Positions 44,236 to 57,054 of a DNA stretch of 64,000 bases are shown here, piece after piece. How positions within the stretch are numbered: the first letter of the stretch is position 1; each line of letters opens with the position of its first letter. The stretch comes from Pumilibacter intestinalis (lineage in GTDB: Bacteria; Bacillota; Clostridia; Christensenellales; Pumilibacteraceae). Position numbers and translations under genes: made by a program. Below the pieces are notes generated by a model that was not told the origin of the DNA, did not search any database, and saw nothing but the letters and a program-made list of their open reading frames with translations. The stretch spans positions 124,001 through 188,000 of the forward strand of contig NZ_CALPCH010000001.1 in NCBI RefSeq assembly GCF_943193005.1. Reading direction: 5' to 3'.

Positions 44236-45018
44236 TCACCCGTTGCGCTTTTTGGCTTTTAGCTTTTCGGTAATGTTGAGCCGCGACAGCAGTGCGAGAG
44301 TGAGCGAAACCGAGGCTATAACCACGTAAAACACCGAGTAGGGCATAAAGCGTGCGAACAGCAAAGTTATCACTGCGGAGAAAAGATATCTGCGTGCGTT
44401 TTCGCGGGCGAGCGCGCCCGAGAGCACCGCTCCGAATTTCTTCTTTCCGCTTGCGAGCTTTAGCGACTCGGTGGGCGCACAGCCGAGGTGCGAGTAAAAA
44501 TCGTATACTTTGGCAAAGTCCCATATTTCCGCGGCGGGAGTGCCGAGCAGTCCGCAAAATTCGGCGGCGTCCGCCTGCGCCCCGTAAGCCGAGAGTATAA
44601 CGAGCCGCGAGCACTCGTTTTTGGCGGCGGCGGCGTAAACCGAGGCAAGCTCGGCGCAACTTATTTTTTGAGGAGTGAGTTTTACCGAAAACGCCGTTTT
44701 GCCCGCTATTATCAGTCCGTCGCGCTCAATCGGCTCGCGCTTGCGGCGTATGGCGTTAAGCGTGAAATCATAGGCGTAGTCGGGCATGGAAAACAAAAAT
44801 TTGTTGAGTATCTCTTTTTGTTTTTGGCGCAGTTTTTTGGGACGGGCTCTGTGCGCCGAAAGTTTGCCGGTAAAGAAAGTTGCGGCGAGCGCGACTATGG
44901 CGGCGGATATCGTAACGGCGAGCGTATCGCGTGCGAAATAACCTATCACCGCGGCGGCGAGCAAAAACGTGGCGGCAAAAGTCAAAAACGCGTCTATAAT
45001 AACCGAAGTTTTTTTCAT
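44236..45018 (-). CDS. Membrane protein with central soluble domain, unknown
   Basis: A 260-residue protein with two N-terminal helices, a central soluble domain of about 150 residues (ERDGLIIAGKTAFSVKL, then ECSRLVILSAYGAQADAAEF) and two C-terminal helices. The soluble part has a vague likeness to restriction-endonuclease-like sensor domains, but catalytic residues are not convincing. GAGG lies just before the ATG. Function unknown. Confidence 0.7.
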   Translation of the reverse strand: MKKTSVIIDAFLTFAATFLLAAAVIGYFARDTLAVTISAAIVALAATFFTGKLSAHRARPKKLRQKQKEILNKFLFSMPDYAYDFTLNAIRRKREPIERDGLIIAGKTAFSVKLTPQKISCAELASVYAAAAKNECSRLVILSAYGAQADAAEFCGLLGTPAAEIWDFAKVYDFYSHLGCAPTESLKLASGKKKFGAVLSGALARENARRYLFSAVITLLFARFMPYSVFYVVIASVSLTLALLSRLNITEKLKAKKRNG

Positions 45019-45076
45019 ACCTCAATTATTTACCGAACGTATAGATTATATAACCTAACGCAACAAAGGAAAGAAA

Positions 45077-46081
45077 ATGGAAACACGCATACTCCAACCC
45101 AACCCCGAAAACATACGCCTGTGCGCACAAAGAATAAAGAGCGGCGGCGTTGTGGCTTTTCCCACCGAAACGGTGTACGGTTTGGGCGCGTCGGCGTTCG
45201 AGCCTCGGGCGGTGAGAGAGATATTCCGCATAAAGGGCAGACCCAACGACAACCCGCTCATAGTGCACGTGAGTTCGCTCGAGCAAATACGCGAGGTTGC
45301 GGACCTCGTTTCGCCGCTTGCCTTAAAGCTGATATCCGCTTTTATGCCGGGTGCGCTCACCCTCGTTATGAAGCGCAAATCCTGCGTGCCCGACTGCGTA
45401 ACCGCGGGGCTTGACACGGTGGGGGTGCGCATGCCCTCCAACGAGGCGTGCCGCAAGTTTTTGGCGGAGTGCGGCGTTCCCGTTGCCGCGCCGAGCGCGA
45501 ACACGAGCACCCGTCCGTCGCCTACTTGCGCCGAACACGTATACGACGATTTGCGCGGAAAGATACCGTACGTGCTCGACGGCGGCGAATGCGAGATAGG
45601 GTTGGAGTCAACCATACTCGACGTGAGCGGCGTTGCGCCCAAACTCCTGCGTGCGGGCGGGATTTCCATAGAGGAACTCGAGCGCGTTTGCGGACTCAAA
45701 ATACAAACGGCGTCGAGCACGGGCAAGGCGTTGTGCCCCGGCATGAAATACAAACATTATTCGCCTAAAGCCGAGGTTTATTTTTCGGCGTATTACGGCA
45801 ATATGTTCGGAGGAATAAACGCGCATTACGACTTGCTCGTTAGCTCCGGTAAAAATCCCGTGATACTTTGTTTAGATAAAAACGCATCTTTGTACGGCGC
45901 AAGGAAAGTGTACCGCATGGGCGCGGATTATGGCGATTATGCCCGCATGCTTTTTGCTTCTCTCCGCCGTGCCGATTCCCAAAATTACGACTCCGTAATA
46001 GCCGAGGGCGTACCGAGCGAAGGCATAGGCGCGGCGATTATAAACAGGCTTGTAAAGAGTAGCGGGGGTAAAATCATCTAA
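45077..46081 (+). CDS. tsaC: L-threonylcarbamoyladenylate synthase (TsaC/Sua5, long form)
   Basis: Makes threonylcarbamoyl-AMP for the tRNA t6A modification. The 334-residue protein has the YrdC core (FPTETVYGLGA, KGRPNDNPL, NTSTRPSP) and the C-terminal Sua5 domain after an LCPGMKYKHYSP linker. AAAGGAAAG precedes the ATG. In Bacillus the equivalent ywlC lies just upstream of ywlE, rpiB and the ATP synthase, the same order as here. Confidence 0.93.
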   Translation: METRILQPNPENIRLCAQRIKSGGVVAFPTETVYGLGASAFEPRAVREIFRIKGRPNDNPLIVHVSSLEQIREVADLVSPLALKLISAFMPGALTLVMKRKSCVPDCVTAGLDTVGVRMPSNEACRKFLAECGVPVAAPSANTSTRPSPTCAEHVYDDLRGKIPYVLDGGECEIGLESTILDVSGVAPKLLRAGGISIEELERVCGLKIQTASSTGKALCPGMKYKHYSPKAEVYFSAYYGNMFGGINAHYDLLVSSGKNPVILCLDKNASLYGARKVYRMGADYGDYARMLFASLRRADSQNYDSVIAEGVPSEGIGAAIINRLVKSSGGKII

Positions 46082-46097
46082 ATCGGCGGGCTTGCCT

Positions 46098-46249
46098 GTC
46101 ATTGCGAGCGTAGCGAAGCAATCCCCTGCGGGTAACCATGTCATTGCGAGGCATGAAATGCCGAAGCAATCTCCTGCATGAGAAAGCAATAGCTACTGCT
46201 TCGTTCTCTCGGCTGAGATTGCCACGGGCATAAATGCCCTCGCAATGAC
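46098..46249. repeat. Foldback repeats between tsaC and ywlE
   Basis: A short left arm at 46098 and a composite unit from 46139 to 46249, whose middle carries TAGCTACTGC. It lies between two co-directional genes. Confidence 0.9.
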
Positions 46250-46287
46250 GCTCCGCCTACAACAAACAATTCCCAAGGTTGTGAAAC

Positions 46288-46770
46288 ATGAAAAAACAAA
46301 CGGCGAAAAAGAAAAAGATAATATTCGTGTGTACGGGCAATACTTGCCGCAGTCCCATGGCGGAAGCGTTGTTCAGATATTATTTGGGCAAAAAGCGCAA
46401 ACTTTCCAAATACGAGGTTATGAGCGCGGGGCTTGCGGCAAACGAGGGCGAACCCATGACGGATAACGCGTTGAACGCGCTCGGAAAACTCAAAGTTTCG
46501 GTAAGGCGCAAACATTCTGCCAAAATGCTCACGCGGGAAATGTGCGAGCAAGCCGACTTGATAGTGTGCATGACTTCGTCGCACGCCCGCGCTCTCGCCG
46601 AGTTCGGAAACAAAGTGCGGTCGGTGGGTGAAATTACGGGAGCGCACGACGTGCCGGACCCGTACGGGGGCGACTTGAAAGTGTATCTCAATACCGCCGA
46701 ATATCTGCTTTACGCGTGCGACGACGTCTTTGCTTTGGCGGAGTCGGTAAACGCCAAATCGCTTTCATAA
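46288..46770 (+). CDS. ywlE: Protein arginine phosphatase (YwlE type)
   Basis: A 160-residue low-molecular-weight phosphatase. The P-loop CTGNTCRSP has Thr where tyrosine phosphatases have Ile, the feature that gives arginine-phosphate specificity in YwlE. The general acid is the Asp in DPYGG. It would counteract an McsB-like kinase, not seen here. Confidence 0.88.
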   Translation: MKKQTAKKKKIIFVCTGNTCRSPMAEALFRYYLGKKRKLSKYEVMSAGLAANEGEPMTDNALNALGKLKVSVRRKHSAKMLTREMCEQADLIVCMTSSHARALAEFGNKVRSVGEITGAHDVPDPYGGDLKVYLNTAEYLLYACDDVFALAESVNAKSLS

Positions 46771-46800
46771 GTATTTCATACAAAGCGGATACGAAATTTC

Positions 46801-46829
46801 TTGCAAAATAATGCGCGTTGTGGTACAAT
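46801..46829 (+). promoter_or_regulatory. Promoter of rpiB and the V-ATPase operon
   Basis: TTGCAA, 17-bp spacer, TGG-TACAAT (extended -10). Confidence 0.75.
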
Positions 46830-46872
46830 ATATATTATATAGTTTTATTCCATTTCGAACGGAGAGCAAAAA

Positions 46873-47319
46873 ATGATTGCCATAGCATGCGACCACGCGG
46901 CGTTAAAACTCAAAAACACCGTTAAAGAACGCCTTGAAAGCAAAGGTTTCGAGGTGAAAGATTTCGGATGCCACACGCCCGAGGCTGTGGATTATCCCGA
47001 CTACGCCAAAGCCGCGGCTTGCGCGGTTGCGAGCGGAGAGTGCGAAAAAGGCGTGCTTATATGCGGCACGGGCATAGGCATGAGCATTGCGGCAAACAAG
47101 GTAAAGGGCATTAGATGCGCGCTTTGCGGCGATACTTTTTCGGCTCGCGCCACGAGAGAGCACAACGACGCCAACATGCTCGCGCTCGGCGAGCGCGTAA
47201 CGGGAGTAGGGCTTGCGCTCGAAATAGTAGACGTGTTCTTTTCAACCGAGTTTTCGGGCGAACCCCGTCACGCTCGGCGCATAGCGGGAATAACCGCGAT
47301 AGAGGAAAGCGCGAAATGA
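46873..47319 (+). CDS. rpiB: Ribose-5-phosphate isomerase B
   Basis: Interconverts ribose- and ribulose-5-phosphate. A 148-residue RpiB/LacA-type protein with ACDHAA, CGTGIGMSIAANK and the ARATREHNDANMLALGER segment. CGGAGAG precedes the ATG. Its stop overlaps the first V-ATPase gene by 4 nt, so both share a transcript. Confidence 0.94.
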   Translation: MIAIACDHAALKLKNTVKERLESKGFEVKDFGCHTPEAVDYPDYAKAAACAVASGECEKGVLICGTGIGMSIAANKVKGIRCALCGDTFSARATREHNDANMLALGERVTGVGLALEIVDVFFSTEFSGEPRHARRIAGITAIEESAK

Positions 47320-47636
47320 TAGAACAGGTTCTCGCCGAAATAAGAGCCGCGGAAGAAAAAGCCGCGCTCATAATAGAGGAGGCGAACGCGAAAGCCAAAG
47401 AGATTGCGCAAAACTCGGCGGCGGAGTGCGACGCGCTCAGAGCCGAGATAAACGCCGAAATAAAACTCGCGGTGAAAGAAATTTTGGCGGAGGCGGAAAA
47501 AGAAGCCGAACTCGAAGCCGCGGAGGCGCAAAAGAAGGCGGAAGCGGCGGCGCAGGAGCTTGTGAGAAACGCGCAAAAGAACGTGCGCGGCGCGGGCGAA
47601 TGGATAGCCGAAAACATAATAAAAGGAAAGATATAG
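47316..47636 (+). CDS. V-type ATPase peripheral stalk subunit H (NtpF-like)
   Basis: A 106-residue, almost entirely coiled-coil protein rich in Glu, Ala and Lys, beginning MIEQVLAEIRAAEEKA. Its position before subunit I identifies it as the stalk subunit that pairs with E. The start overlaps the rpiB stop (ATGA). The upstream extension of the frame to 47115 is antiphase rpiB sequence and rejected. Confidence 0.82.
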   Translation: MIEQVLAEIRAAEEKAALIIEEANAKAKEIAQNSAAECDALRAEINAEIKLAVKEILAEAEKEAELEAAEAQKKAEAAAQELVRNAQKNVRGAGEWIAENIIKGKI

Positions 47637-47646
47637 GTGGGCGTAA

Positions 47647-50246
<2,600 letters not shown>

Positions 50247-50310
50247 CGGCTTATACTTCGCGTATCTAAGCCGTCGGCGTTAAAGGAAAGTTTTTATATA
50301 GGAGTACAAC

Positions 50311-50898
50311 ATGGACGGAAAAGAGGCAATAGTATCCGATATAGTGGAAAAGGCGAACCAAACCGCAGAAAATATCACTGCGGAGGCTCGTACGCGCCGC
50401 GACGAAACTATGGATAAACTCAAAGCCGAGCTTGCGCGTAAACGCGAGCAGGCTCTTACGAACGCCCGCAAGGACGCCGACGATATCGTGGCTCGCCGCC
50501 GCACGCTTTCCAATTTGGAGGCTCGCAAAACCGAGCTTGCGGCGAAACAGCGCGTTATAGACGCCGCGTTCGACGAAGCGGCTAAAAAGATGCTCAACAT
50601 GACCGACCATATCTATCGCGAGTTTATAGCCAACCTCATGGAAAAATTCGGCGAAGACGGTGACAAAGTGATAGTAGCCGAGCGCGACGTTAAGCGTTTG
50701 CACCCCGAGTGGCTGGATAGCGTATGTAAAGAAACGGGCAAGAATTTTACGTTCTCCGACGAAACGCACGCGGGCAAAGGGGGCATAATACTCTCTGGAG
50801 TAAAGTGCGATAAAAATCTTACGTTTGAAACAATGCTCGACGCCGCTCGCGAAACCTCGCTTTCGGGCGTGGTAATGCGCATATTCAAAAATCGCTGA
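50311..50898 (+). CDS. ntpE: V-type ATPase subunit E
   Basis: The 195-residue second peripheral stalk subunit: a long N-terminal coiled coil (to about 100), then a globular end that caps the catalytic head. AGGAG precedes the ATG, and ntpC starts 1 nt after its stop. Confidence 0.88.
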   Translation: MDGKEAIVSDIVEKANQTAENITAEARTRRDETMDKLKAELARKREQALTNARKDADDIVARRRTLSNLEARKTELAAKQRVIDAAFDEAAKKMLNMTDHIYREFIANLMEKFGEDGDKVIVAERDVKRLHPEWLDSVCKETGKNFTFSDETHAGKGGIILSGVKCDKNLTFETMLDAARETSLSGVVMRIFKNR

Positions 50899-50899
50899 A

Positions 50900-51856
50900 A
50901 TGGTAACGAGGATTTACGCAAACGCGGTCGCGCGGTATAACGAAGGAAAACTTTTGGACGGCGAAAAGCTCAATAGGTTGATAGACGCCGAGTTTTCCGA
51001 CGCCGTGAAAATGCTGTGCGACTACGGCTACGGCGGCGGCACTGCGGACGAAAAGAGCTACGATATAGACGCGTTCATTTCGCGCGAAACGGCGGCTCTC
51101 ATAGATTACGTTATTTCTTCCGCGCCCAACGAATACGTTGCGAGAGTCCTTATAAACGGCTTTTTGTACGGCAACGCAAAAGCGTATTACAAAGCGCGGG
51201 TAAGCGGCAAGGAAAACCCCGCCGCGGTTTTCGAAATGCAAGACGAGGAGATAAAGGCGGCTGTGTATAAAGGCGATTACGCGGCTTTGCCCGAGCCTAT
51301 GGCGGACGCGCTCGAAAGGTTGGACTCGATGTTTACCGAGCAAAAGCCCAATCCCAAAACCATAGACATTATGTTGAGCAAGGCGAGATTTGCCGACTCG
51401 ATAGAGTGCGCAAAAAAAGCCAAAGACAAATCCCTCGTTAAATACGCGGTGAGCGAAATAGATTTGGCAAACGTATTATCCGCTTTGAGAGCGCGTGCGC
51501 TCGGCATGAGCGAAGCGAGTTTTGCCGAACTTTTTATAGAGGGCGGCAAGCTCGATTACGACGAAGCTCTCGCGGTGTTCAAAGCCGACGACGCGGTAAA
51601 GGCGTTGCAAAACACCGAATACGATTTTATTGCGGATAACGCCGAAACTTTGAGTTTGCCGCATGCGGAAGCCAAAACGAGCGAATACCTCGCCGAGATT
51701 TGGGAGCGCAAAGCCGACGATATGCGTTCGCTTTCGCCGTTTGCGGGATATTTTTTGGCTCAAATGAGAGAATACAAAACGGTAAAGCTGATACTCGCGT
51801 GTCTTAAAAACGGGGCGCGTTCGGAAATATATCCGCGGCTTTACAAAGGAGCGTAA
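50900..51856 (+). CDS. ntpC: V-type ATPase subunit C (central stalk socket)
   Basis: A 318-residue all-helical funnel-shaped subunit that links the c-ring to the D/F shaft, starting RIYANAVARYNEGKLL. Length is near normal for bacterial NtpC. Tightly packed between ntpE and the F subunit. Confidence 0.88.
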   Translation: MVTRIYANAVARYNEGKLLDGEKLNRLIDAEFSDAVKMLCDYGYGGGTADEKSYDIDAFISRETAALIDYVISSAPNEYVARVLINGFLYGNAKAYYKARVSGKENPAAVFEMQDEEIKAAVYKGDYAALPEPMADALERLDSMFTEQKPNPKTIDIMLSKARFADSIECAKKAKDKSLVKYAVSEIDLANVLSALRARALGMSEASFAELFIEGGKLDYDEALAVFKADDAVKALQNTEYDFIADNAETLSLPHAEAKTSEYLAEIWERKADDMRSLSPFAGYFLAQMREYKTVKLILACLKNGARSEIYPRLYKGA

Positions 51857-51858
51857 CC

Positions 51859-52173
51859 GTGTCCGTAAACGGAAAGATAGCGGTAATAGGCGATAAAGAC
51901 AGCGTGCTCGCGTTCAAAGCCGTGGGAGCGGATACTTTCGGGGCGCAGAGCATGTTCGAAACCAACGACCTGCTGCGAAGGCTCAAAGACGAATACGCGG
52001 TAATATTCATTACCGAAGATTTGGCGGCGCAAGTGGCGGAAACCATAAACAAGTTTAAGACTCGCGCATATCCCGCCGTGATACCCATACCCGGTTCGGC
52101 GGGCACGAACGGGTTCGGAATTAAGGGTATACGCCGCGACGTGGAAAAGGCGATAGGCGCGGACATCCTTTGA
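51859..52173 (+). CDS. ntpG: V-type ATPase subunit F (NtpG)
   Basis: A 104-residue CheY-like subunit of the rotor shaft, with [19 protein letters not shown] at the N-terminus and PVIPIPGS near the end. Begins 2 nt after ntpC. GTG 51859 is the start. Confidence 0.9.
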   Translation: MSVNGKIAVIGDKDSVLAFKAVGADTFGAQSMFETNDLLRRLKDEYAVIFITEDLAAQVAETINKFKTRAYPAVIPIPGSAGTNGFGIKGIRRDVEKAIGADIL

Positions 52174-52196
52174 AAACAGGAGAACGACTCACAAAT

Positions 52197-53960
52197 ATGA
52201 AAGGTAAAATCGTAAAAGTTTCCGGTCCGCTTATAGTGGCGGAAAACATGCAGGACGTGAAGATGTACGACGTTGTGCGCGTGAGCGAACGGCGGCTTAT
52301 AGGCGAGGTGATTGAGCTTCGCGGCGACCGCGCTTCTATTCAGGTTTACGAAGAAACGAGTATGCTCGGGCCGGGCGAAGAGGTGGTTTCCACCAACGCG
52401 CCGCTTTCGGTGGAGCTTGCGCCGGGGCTTATAGAAGGAATTTTCGACGGCATACAACGCCCATTGAACCAACTTGTGAAAAAGAGCGGCGACCGTATCG
52501 GCAGAGGTATAGGGGTAAGCGCGGTGAGCCACACCAAAAAGTGGAACTTTGTGCCCAAAGTAAAACCGGGCGACAAAGTGATTGCGGGCGATATAATAGG
52601 CACGGTGCGCGAAAACGAGGTGATTGAGCACCGCATAATGATACCGTTCGGCATGAGCGGCAAGATAACCGCCGTGTACGAGGGCGAGAAAACGGTAGAC
52701 GATATAGTTGCCGCGCTCGAGGACTCGGAGGGAAATTCACATTTCGTTACCATGCTTCAAAAGTGGCCGGTGCGAAAGGGCAGACCGTATCGAGAAAAGA
52801 CCTCGCCCGAAATGCCCATGATAACCGGTCAGCGCGTAATAGACACGCTGTTTCCCATAGCGAAGGGCGGAGTCGCCGCCGTGCCCGGTCCGTTCGGAAG
52901 CGGCAAAACGGTGGTGCAACATCAGCTCGCCAAGTGGGCGGACGCCGATATAATAGTATACGTGGGTTGCGGCGAGCGCGGCAACGAAATGACCGACGTT
53001 CTCAACGAGTTTCCGAATCTACTCGACCCCAAAACGGGTCAGCCGCTCATGAAGCGCACGGTGCTCATAGCAAACACTTCGGATATGCCCGTTGCGGCGC
53101 GTGAAGCGAGCATATACACGGGCATAACCATTGCCGAATATTTCCGCGATATGGGCTACAACGTGGCTATTATGGCGGACTCGACTTCGCGTTGGGCGGA
53201 AGCTCTGCGCGAAATGAGCGGGCGGCTCGAGGAAATGCCGGGCGAGGAAGGATATCCCGCATACCTCGGCAGTCGACTTGCCGAATTTTACGAACGCGCG
53301 GGTATTGTGAAACTGCTCGGGAGCGACGACCGCACGGGGTCCGTAACCGCGATAGGCGCGGTTTCTCCTCCGGGCGGCGATATGTCCGAACCGGTGAGTC
53401 AGGCAACGCTTCGCATAGTAAAAGTGTTTTGGGGACTCAGCGCGTCGCTTGCGTATAAAAGGCATTTCCCCGCGATAGATTGGCTTACGAGCTATTCTCT
53501 GTATTCCGACAGGCTTGCGGGTTGGTATGCGGACAACGTTGCGCCCGACTACAACACCTACCGCGCCGCGGCTATGCGAGTGCTGCAGGAGGAAGCTCAG
53601 CTTGACGAAATAGTTCGGCTCGTGGGCGTGGACGCGCTTTCGCCGCGCGACCGCCTGACTATGGAGGCGGCGAAATCCATACGCGAAGACTATTTGCACC
53701 AAAACGCGTTCCACGAAACCGACACTTACACCTCCATGACAAAGCAGTACAAAATGCTCAAGTTGATTATAGATTATTACCGTTTCGGTTTGGAGGCTCT
53801 CGAAAAATCGGCTTCATTGAATGATATTCTTTCTATAGCGGCGCGCGATAAGATAGGGCGCAGCAAGTACGTGCCCGAGAGCGAAATAGAAACGCTCGAT
53901 AAGGTTTTCGCGGATATGAAAGTACAGCTCGGCGAACTGAAAGCCTCCGAAACTTTTTGA
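52197..53960 (+). CDS. ntpA: V-type ATPase catalytic subunit A
   Basis: The 587-residue catalytic ATPase subunit with Walker [10 protein letters not shown], arginine- and metal-region motifs [24 protein letters not shown] (quoted in part) and [12 protein letters not shown] start at ATG 52197 ([12 protein letters not shown], the family's usual start). GGAG lies 14 nt upstream, a little far. The in-frame TTG at 52170 is an alternative. Confidence 0.95.
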   Translation: MKGKIVKVSGPLIVAENMQDVKMYDVVRVSERRLIGEVIELRGDRASIQVYEETSMLGPGEEVVSTNAPLSVELAPGLIEGIFDGIQRPLNQLVKKSGDRIGRGIGVSAVSHTKKWNFVPKVKPGDKVIAGDIIGTVRENEVIEHRIMIPFGMSGKITAVYEGEKTVDDIVAALEDSEGNSHFVTMLQKWPVRKGRPYREKTSPEMPMITGQRVIDTLFPIAKGGVAAVPGPFGSGKTVVQHQLAKWADADIIVYVGCGERGNEMTDVLNEFPNLLDPKTGQPLMKRTVLIANTSDMPVAAREASIYTGITIAEYFRDMGYNVAIMADSTSRWAEALREMSGRLEEMPGEEGYPAYLGSRLAEFYERAGIVKLLGSDDRTGSVTAIGAVSPPGGDMSEPVSQATLRIVKVFWGLSASLAYKRHFPAIDWLTSYSLYSDRLAGWYADNVAPDYNTYRAAAMRVLQEEAQLDEIVRLVGVDALSPRDRLTMEAAKSIREDYLHQNAFHETDTYTSMTKQYKMLKLIIDYYRFGLEALEKSASLNDILSIAARDKIGRSKYVPESEIETLDKVFADMKVQLGELKASETF

Positions 53961-53985
53961 TTTTTACGAGTAAGGAAACGACAAA

Positions 53986-55356
53986 ATGCAAAAAGAATAC
54001 CGTACCATAAAAGAAGTAGTAGGGCCTTTGATGCTCGTTGAAAACGTGGAGGGCGTTAAGTATAACGAACTCGTGGAAATCGAGCAGGCAGACGGCGAAG
54101 TTCGGCAAGGCAAAGTGCTCGAAATAAACCGCGACCGCGCTCTCGTGCAGTTGTTCGAAGCGAGTCAGGGTCTTAAAATATCCAGCGCCAAAGCGCGGTT
54201 TTTGGGCAAGAGTATCGAACTCAAAGTTTCGCCCGATATGCTCGGGCGCGTGTTCGACGGCATGGGGCACCCCAAAGACGGGGGTCCCGAGATAATTCCC
54301 GAGAAAAGCGTGGATATAAACGGCACGCCCATAAATCCCGCGGCTCGCGACTATCCCGACGAATTCATTCAAACGGGCGTGTCGGCTATAGACGGACTCA
54401 ACACCCTCGTGCGCGGGCAAAAGCTCCCCGTGTTTTCGGCGAGCGGGTTGCCGCACGCGAACCTTGCGGCGCAGATAGCGCGGCAAGCCAAAGTGCTTAA
54501 CGCCGACAGTAAGTTTGCCGTGGTGTTCGCGGCAATGGGCATAACGTACGAAGAGGCGGATTTCTTCATTTCGGATTTCCGCAAAACGGGCGCGATAGAC
54601 CGCACGGTGCTGTTTATGAACCTTGCCAACGACCCCGCCATAGAACGCATCGCAACGCCGCGCATGGCTCTTTCAGCCGCCGAATATTTGGCGTTCGACC
54701 TCGGCATGCACGTGCTTGTTATAATGACCGATATTACCAACTACGCCGAGGCTATGCGCGAGGTGAGCGCGGCTCGTAAAGAGGTTCCGGGGCGGCGCGG
54801 CTATCCGGGATATTTGTACACCGACCTTGCCTCTATCTACGAACGCGCGGGCAAAATACGGGGCAAAGAAGGCTCTATAACGCAAATCCCCATACTCACC
54901 ATGCCCGAAGAAGACAAAACGCACCCCATTCCCGACCTTACGGGATACATCACCGAGGGGCAAATAATATTATCTCGCGAGTTATACAAAAAGGGCTTTA
55001 ATCCGCCAATCGACGTGCTTCCCAGCCTAAGCCGACTTAAAGATAAAGGTATAGGAAAGGGCAAGACTCGCGAGGACCACGCCGATACCATGAACCAGCT
55101 TTTTGCGGCGTATGCTCGCGGCAAAGAAGCCAAGGAACTGAGTTCTATACTCGGCGACGCCGCACTCACCGACGTGGACAAAAAGTATGCGAAATTTGCC
55201 GAAGAGTTCGAGCGCAAATATATTTCGCAGGGGTTCGACTGCAACCGCAGTATAGAGGAAACTCTCACCATCGGCTGGCAACTGCTTTCCATTCTGCCCG
55301 TTTCCGAACTCAAGCGCATTAAAGACGAATATATAGAAAAGTATCTCGGGAATTGA
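53986..55356 (+). CDS. ntpB: V-type ATPase non-catalytic subunit B
   Basis: The 456-residue regulatory subunit of the hexameric head. As expected for B it lacks a Walker A ([14 protein letters not shown] in its place). Conserved [20 protein letters not shown] and ITEGQI regions are intact. Follows ntpA by 25 nt. Confidence 0.95.
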   Translation: MQKEYRTIKEVVGPLMLVENVEGVKYNELVEIEQADGEVRQGKVLEINRDRALVQLFEASQGLKISSAKARFLGKSIELKVSPDMLGRVFDGMGHPKDGGPEIIPEKSVDINGTPINPAARDYPDEFIQTGVSAIDGLNTLVRGQKLPVFSASGLPHANLAAQIARQAKVLNADSKFAVVFAAMGITYEEADFFISDFRKTGAIDRTVLFMNLANDPAIERIATPRMALSAAEYLAFDLGMHVLVIMTDITNYAEAMREVSAARKEVPGRRGYPGYLYTDLASIYERAGKIRGKEGSITQIPILTMPEEDKTHPIPDLTGYITEGQIILSRELYKKGFNPPIDVLPSLSRLKDKGIGKGKTREDHADTMNQLFAAYARGKEAKELSSILGDAALTDVDKKYAKFAEEFERKYISQGFDCNRSIEETLTIGWQLLSILPVSELKRIKDEYIEKYLGN

Positions 55357-55382
55357 TTAACCCGAAACTGTAAAGGAGCTAT

Positions 55383-56018
55383 ATGGCAAGACTTGCGGTA
55401 AATCCCACGCGAATGGAACTCAGGCGGCTCAAAACCCGACTCGCCACAGCCACGCGCGGGCACAAACTGTTAAAAGACAAATCCGACGAAATGATACGCC
55501 GTTTCATGGAACTCGTGCGGCTCAATAAGTCGTTGCGCGAAGAAATAGAAGGCGAGGTGAGCGACGCGCTTCGCAGTTTTATGCTCGCCCGCGCCGTATC
55601 CTCGAGCGAGGATATAGAGCAGGTGCTGTCTATGCCCAAAGTGGAGGTTAAGCTCGAAACGTACTCTAAAAACATAATGGGGGTGGACGTGCCCGATATG
55701 CGCGTTACAATGCCGCCCGCCGAAGATTTGTTGCCTTACGCGTTTGCGGGAACTCCGTCCGACCTCGACTCGGCGGTGATTAAAATATCCAAACTCACCG
55801 AGCGGCTTTTGCGACTCGCCGAGGTGGAAAAAACATGCAACATGCTTGCCGACGAAATAGAGAAAAACCGCAGGCGTGTTAACGCGCTCGAATACGTTAT
55901 GATACCACGGCTCAACGAAACCATTAAATATATTTTGATGAAGCTCGACGAAAACGAGCGCGGCAATCTTACCCGACTTATGAAAGTTAAATCCATGATG
56001 AACGACCAACAGCTTTAA
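55383..56018 (+). CDS. ntpD: V-type ATPase subunit D (central rotor shaft)
   Basis: The 211-residue two-helix coiled-coil shaft, starting RLAVNPTRMELRRLKTRL and ending with the long second helix EYVMIPRLNETIKYI. The last gene of the operon; a strong terminator follows. Together the nine genes encode a complete V-type ATPase. Confidence 0.93.
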   Translation: MARLAVNPTRMELRRLKTRLATATRGHKLLKDKSDEMIRRFMELVRLNKSLREEIEGEVSDALRSFMLARAVSSSEDIEQVLSMPKVEVKLETYSKNIMGVDVPDMRVTMPPAEDLLPYAFAGTPSDLDSAVIKISKLTERLLRLAEVEKTCNMLADEIEKNRRRVNALEYVMIPRLNETIKYILMKLDENERGNLTRLMKVKSMMNDQQL

Positions 56019-56022
56019 CGCA

Positions 56023-56055
56023 AAAAGCGACTGTGCGCATACGCAGTCGCTTTTG
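56023..56055. terminator. Bidirectional terminator after the V-ATPase operon
   Basis: AAAAGCGACTG-T-GCG pairs with CGC-AGTCGCTTTT. Ends both ntpD and the convergent TSCPD gene. Confidence 0.88.
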
Positions 56056-56085
56056 TAATATTCGCTTATATCGTTTTTGCCGAAA

Positions 56086-56361
56086 TTATCTCGACGATTT
56101 TTCTTCGGGGTGAGCCTTGCGCTCTTTGTAGTCCATGAGAGCTTTTGCGAGTTGGTCGGGGCAGGAGGTGCGCTCGCGGCAAATGATACCGCCGAGTTTT
56201 TCTATCAAATAGTCTATCTTTTGCCCTACGGCGAGTTTGGCTATGCCCTGAAGATTGCCGCTGCATCCGTTTATGAATTTAACGCTTGTGAGTACGTCGT
56301 TTTCGTCAACCTCGTAAATTATCTGGCGGCAGCAAGTTTTTTGCGTTCTGAAAGATTCCAT
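56086..56361 (-). CDS. TSCPD domain protein (TIGR03905 type)
   Basis: A 91-residue protein with the eponymous RTSCPDQLAKAL motif and two further conserved Cys (TCCRQI and NGCSGNL). Such domains also occur at the end of B12-dependent ribonucleotide reductases and may bind metal. GGAG precedes the ATG. Confidence 0.88.
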   Translation of the reverse strand: MESFRTQKTCCRQIIYEVDENDVLTSVKFINGCSGNLQGIAKLAVGQKIDYLIEKLGGIICRERTSCPDQLAKALMDYKERKAHPEEKSSR

Positions 56362-56388
56362 TTTTCGTTTCTCCTGATTTTCTCTTTT

Positions 56389-56913
56389 TTAGTCTACAAG
56401 CTGCTCGTGTAGCGAGTAAAACACTTGAGCGGCCTTTTCTTCCCATTTGTTGTAAACGAGTTTGGCAATATGGCGGTTGGACACGTTGAGTTTTATTTCG
56501 AGCATAGTTTGCGCGGGGTCCATGATTTTGAGCTGTACGGTGTAACTGCCGTCGGCGTTTTTGTAGTAGTTGCGGAAATACTCCTGCTTGCGCCGAAAGC
56601 TCATGCGGTTTTCTTTTACATACTCCGTAATCTCGGCGCGGAGCGAGGAGGGGATACGGGTGTAAAAGTGCGATAAGCACATGCGACCGTCGGGCGTAAT
56701 GCTGTAATAAACTTTGTTTTCGTGCACGGACTGATATATAAAGCCCGTTTCGAGCAGTTGCGCAACCGTTTCTTTGCATTCCATCCAAGATATCCAAGAA
56801 TTGCTCATGGTGCACAAATTGAAAACCGTATCTTCCATTATGGGAAAATCCATTTTGTCGAAAACGAACAACATGATTAACTTGTTGATTGTCGTGTTAC
56901 CCGACAGTTCCAT
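56389..56913 (-). CDS. DUF4364 family winged-helix protein
   Basis: A 174-residue protein found across clostridia: an N-terminal PadR/MarR-like winged helix (NKLIMLFVFDKMDFP, then YYSITPDGRMCLSHF) and a C-terminal beta-rich domain. A probable DNA-binding regulator of unknown targets. AAAGGGAAAG precedes the ATG. Confidence 0.85.
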   Translation of the reverse strand: MELSGNTTINKLIMLFVFDKMDFPIMEDTVFNLCTMSNSWISWMECKETVAQLLETGFIYQSVHENKVYYSITPDGRMCLSHFYTRIPSSLRAEITEYVKENRMSFRRKQEYFRNYYKNADGSYTVQLKIMDPAQTMLEIKLNVSNRHIAKLVYNKWEEKAAQVFYSLHEQLVD

Positions 56914-57019
56914 GCTCTTTCCCTTTTATCTTCAGATAAAAAATCCGCTTAAGTTAAGACGCGGTTTATTTATTATAGCATATTCGCAAAAAAAAAACAA
57001 CCGTTTTGCGCTTAAATAT

Positions 57020-57048
57020 TTGCAAAGCGCACCGCTAAATGATATACT
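57020..57048 (+). promoter_or_regulatory. Leaderless promoter of bioY
   Basis: TTGCAA, 17-bp spacer, TGA-TATACT (extended -10). The predicted start falls on the A of ATG 57055. Confidence 0.72.
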
Positions 57049-57054
57049 GTTTTC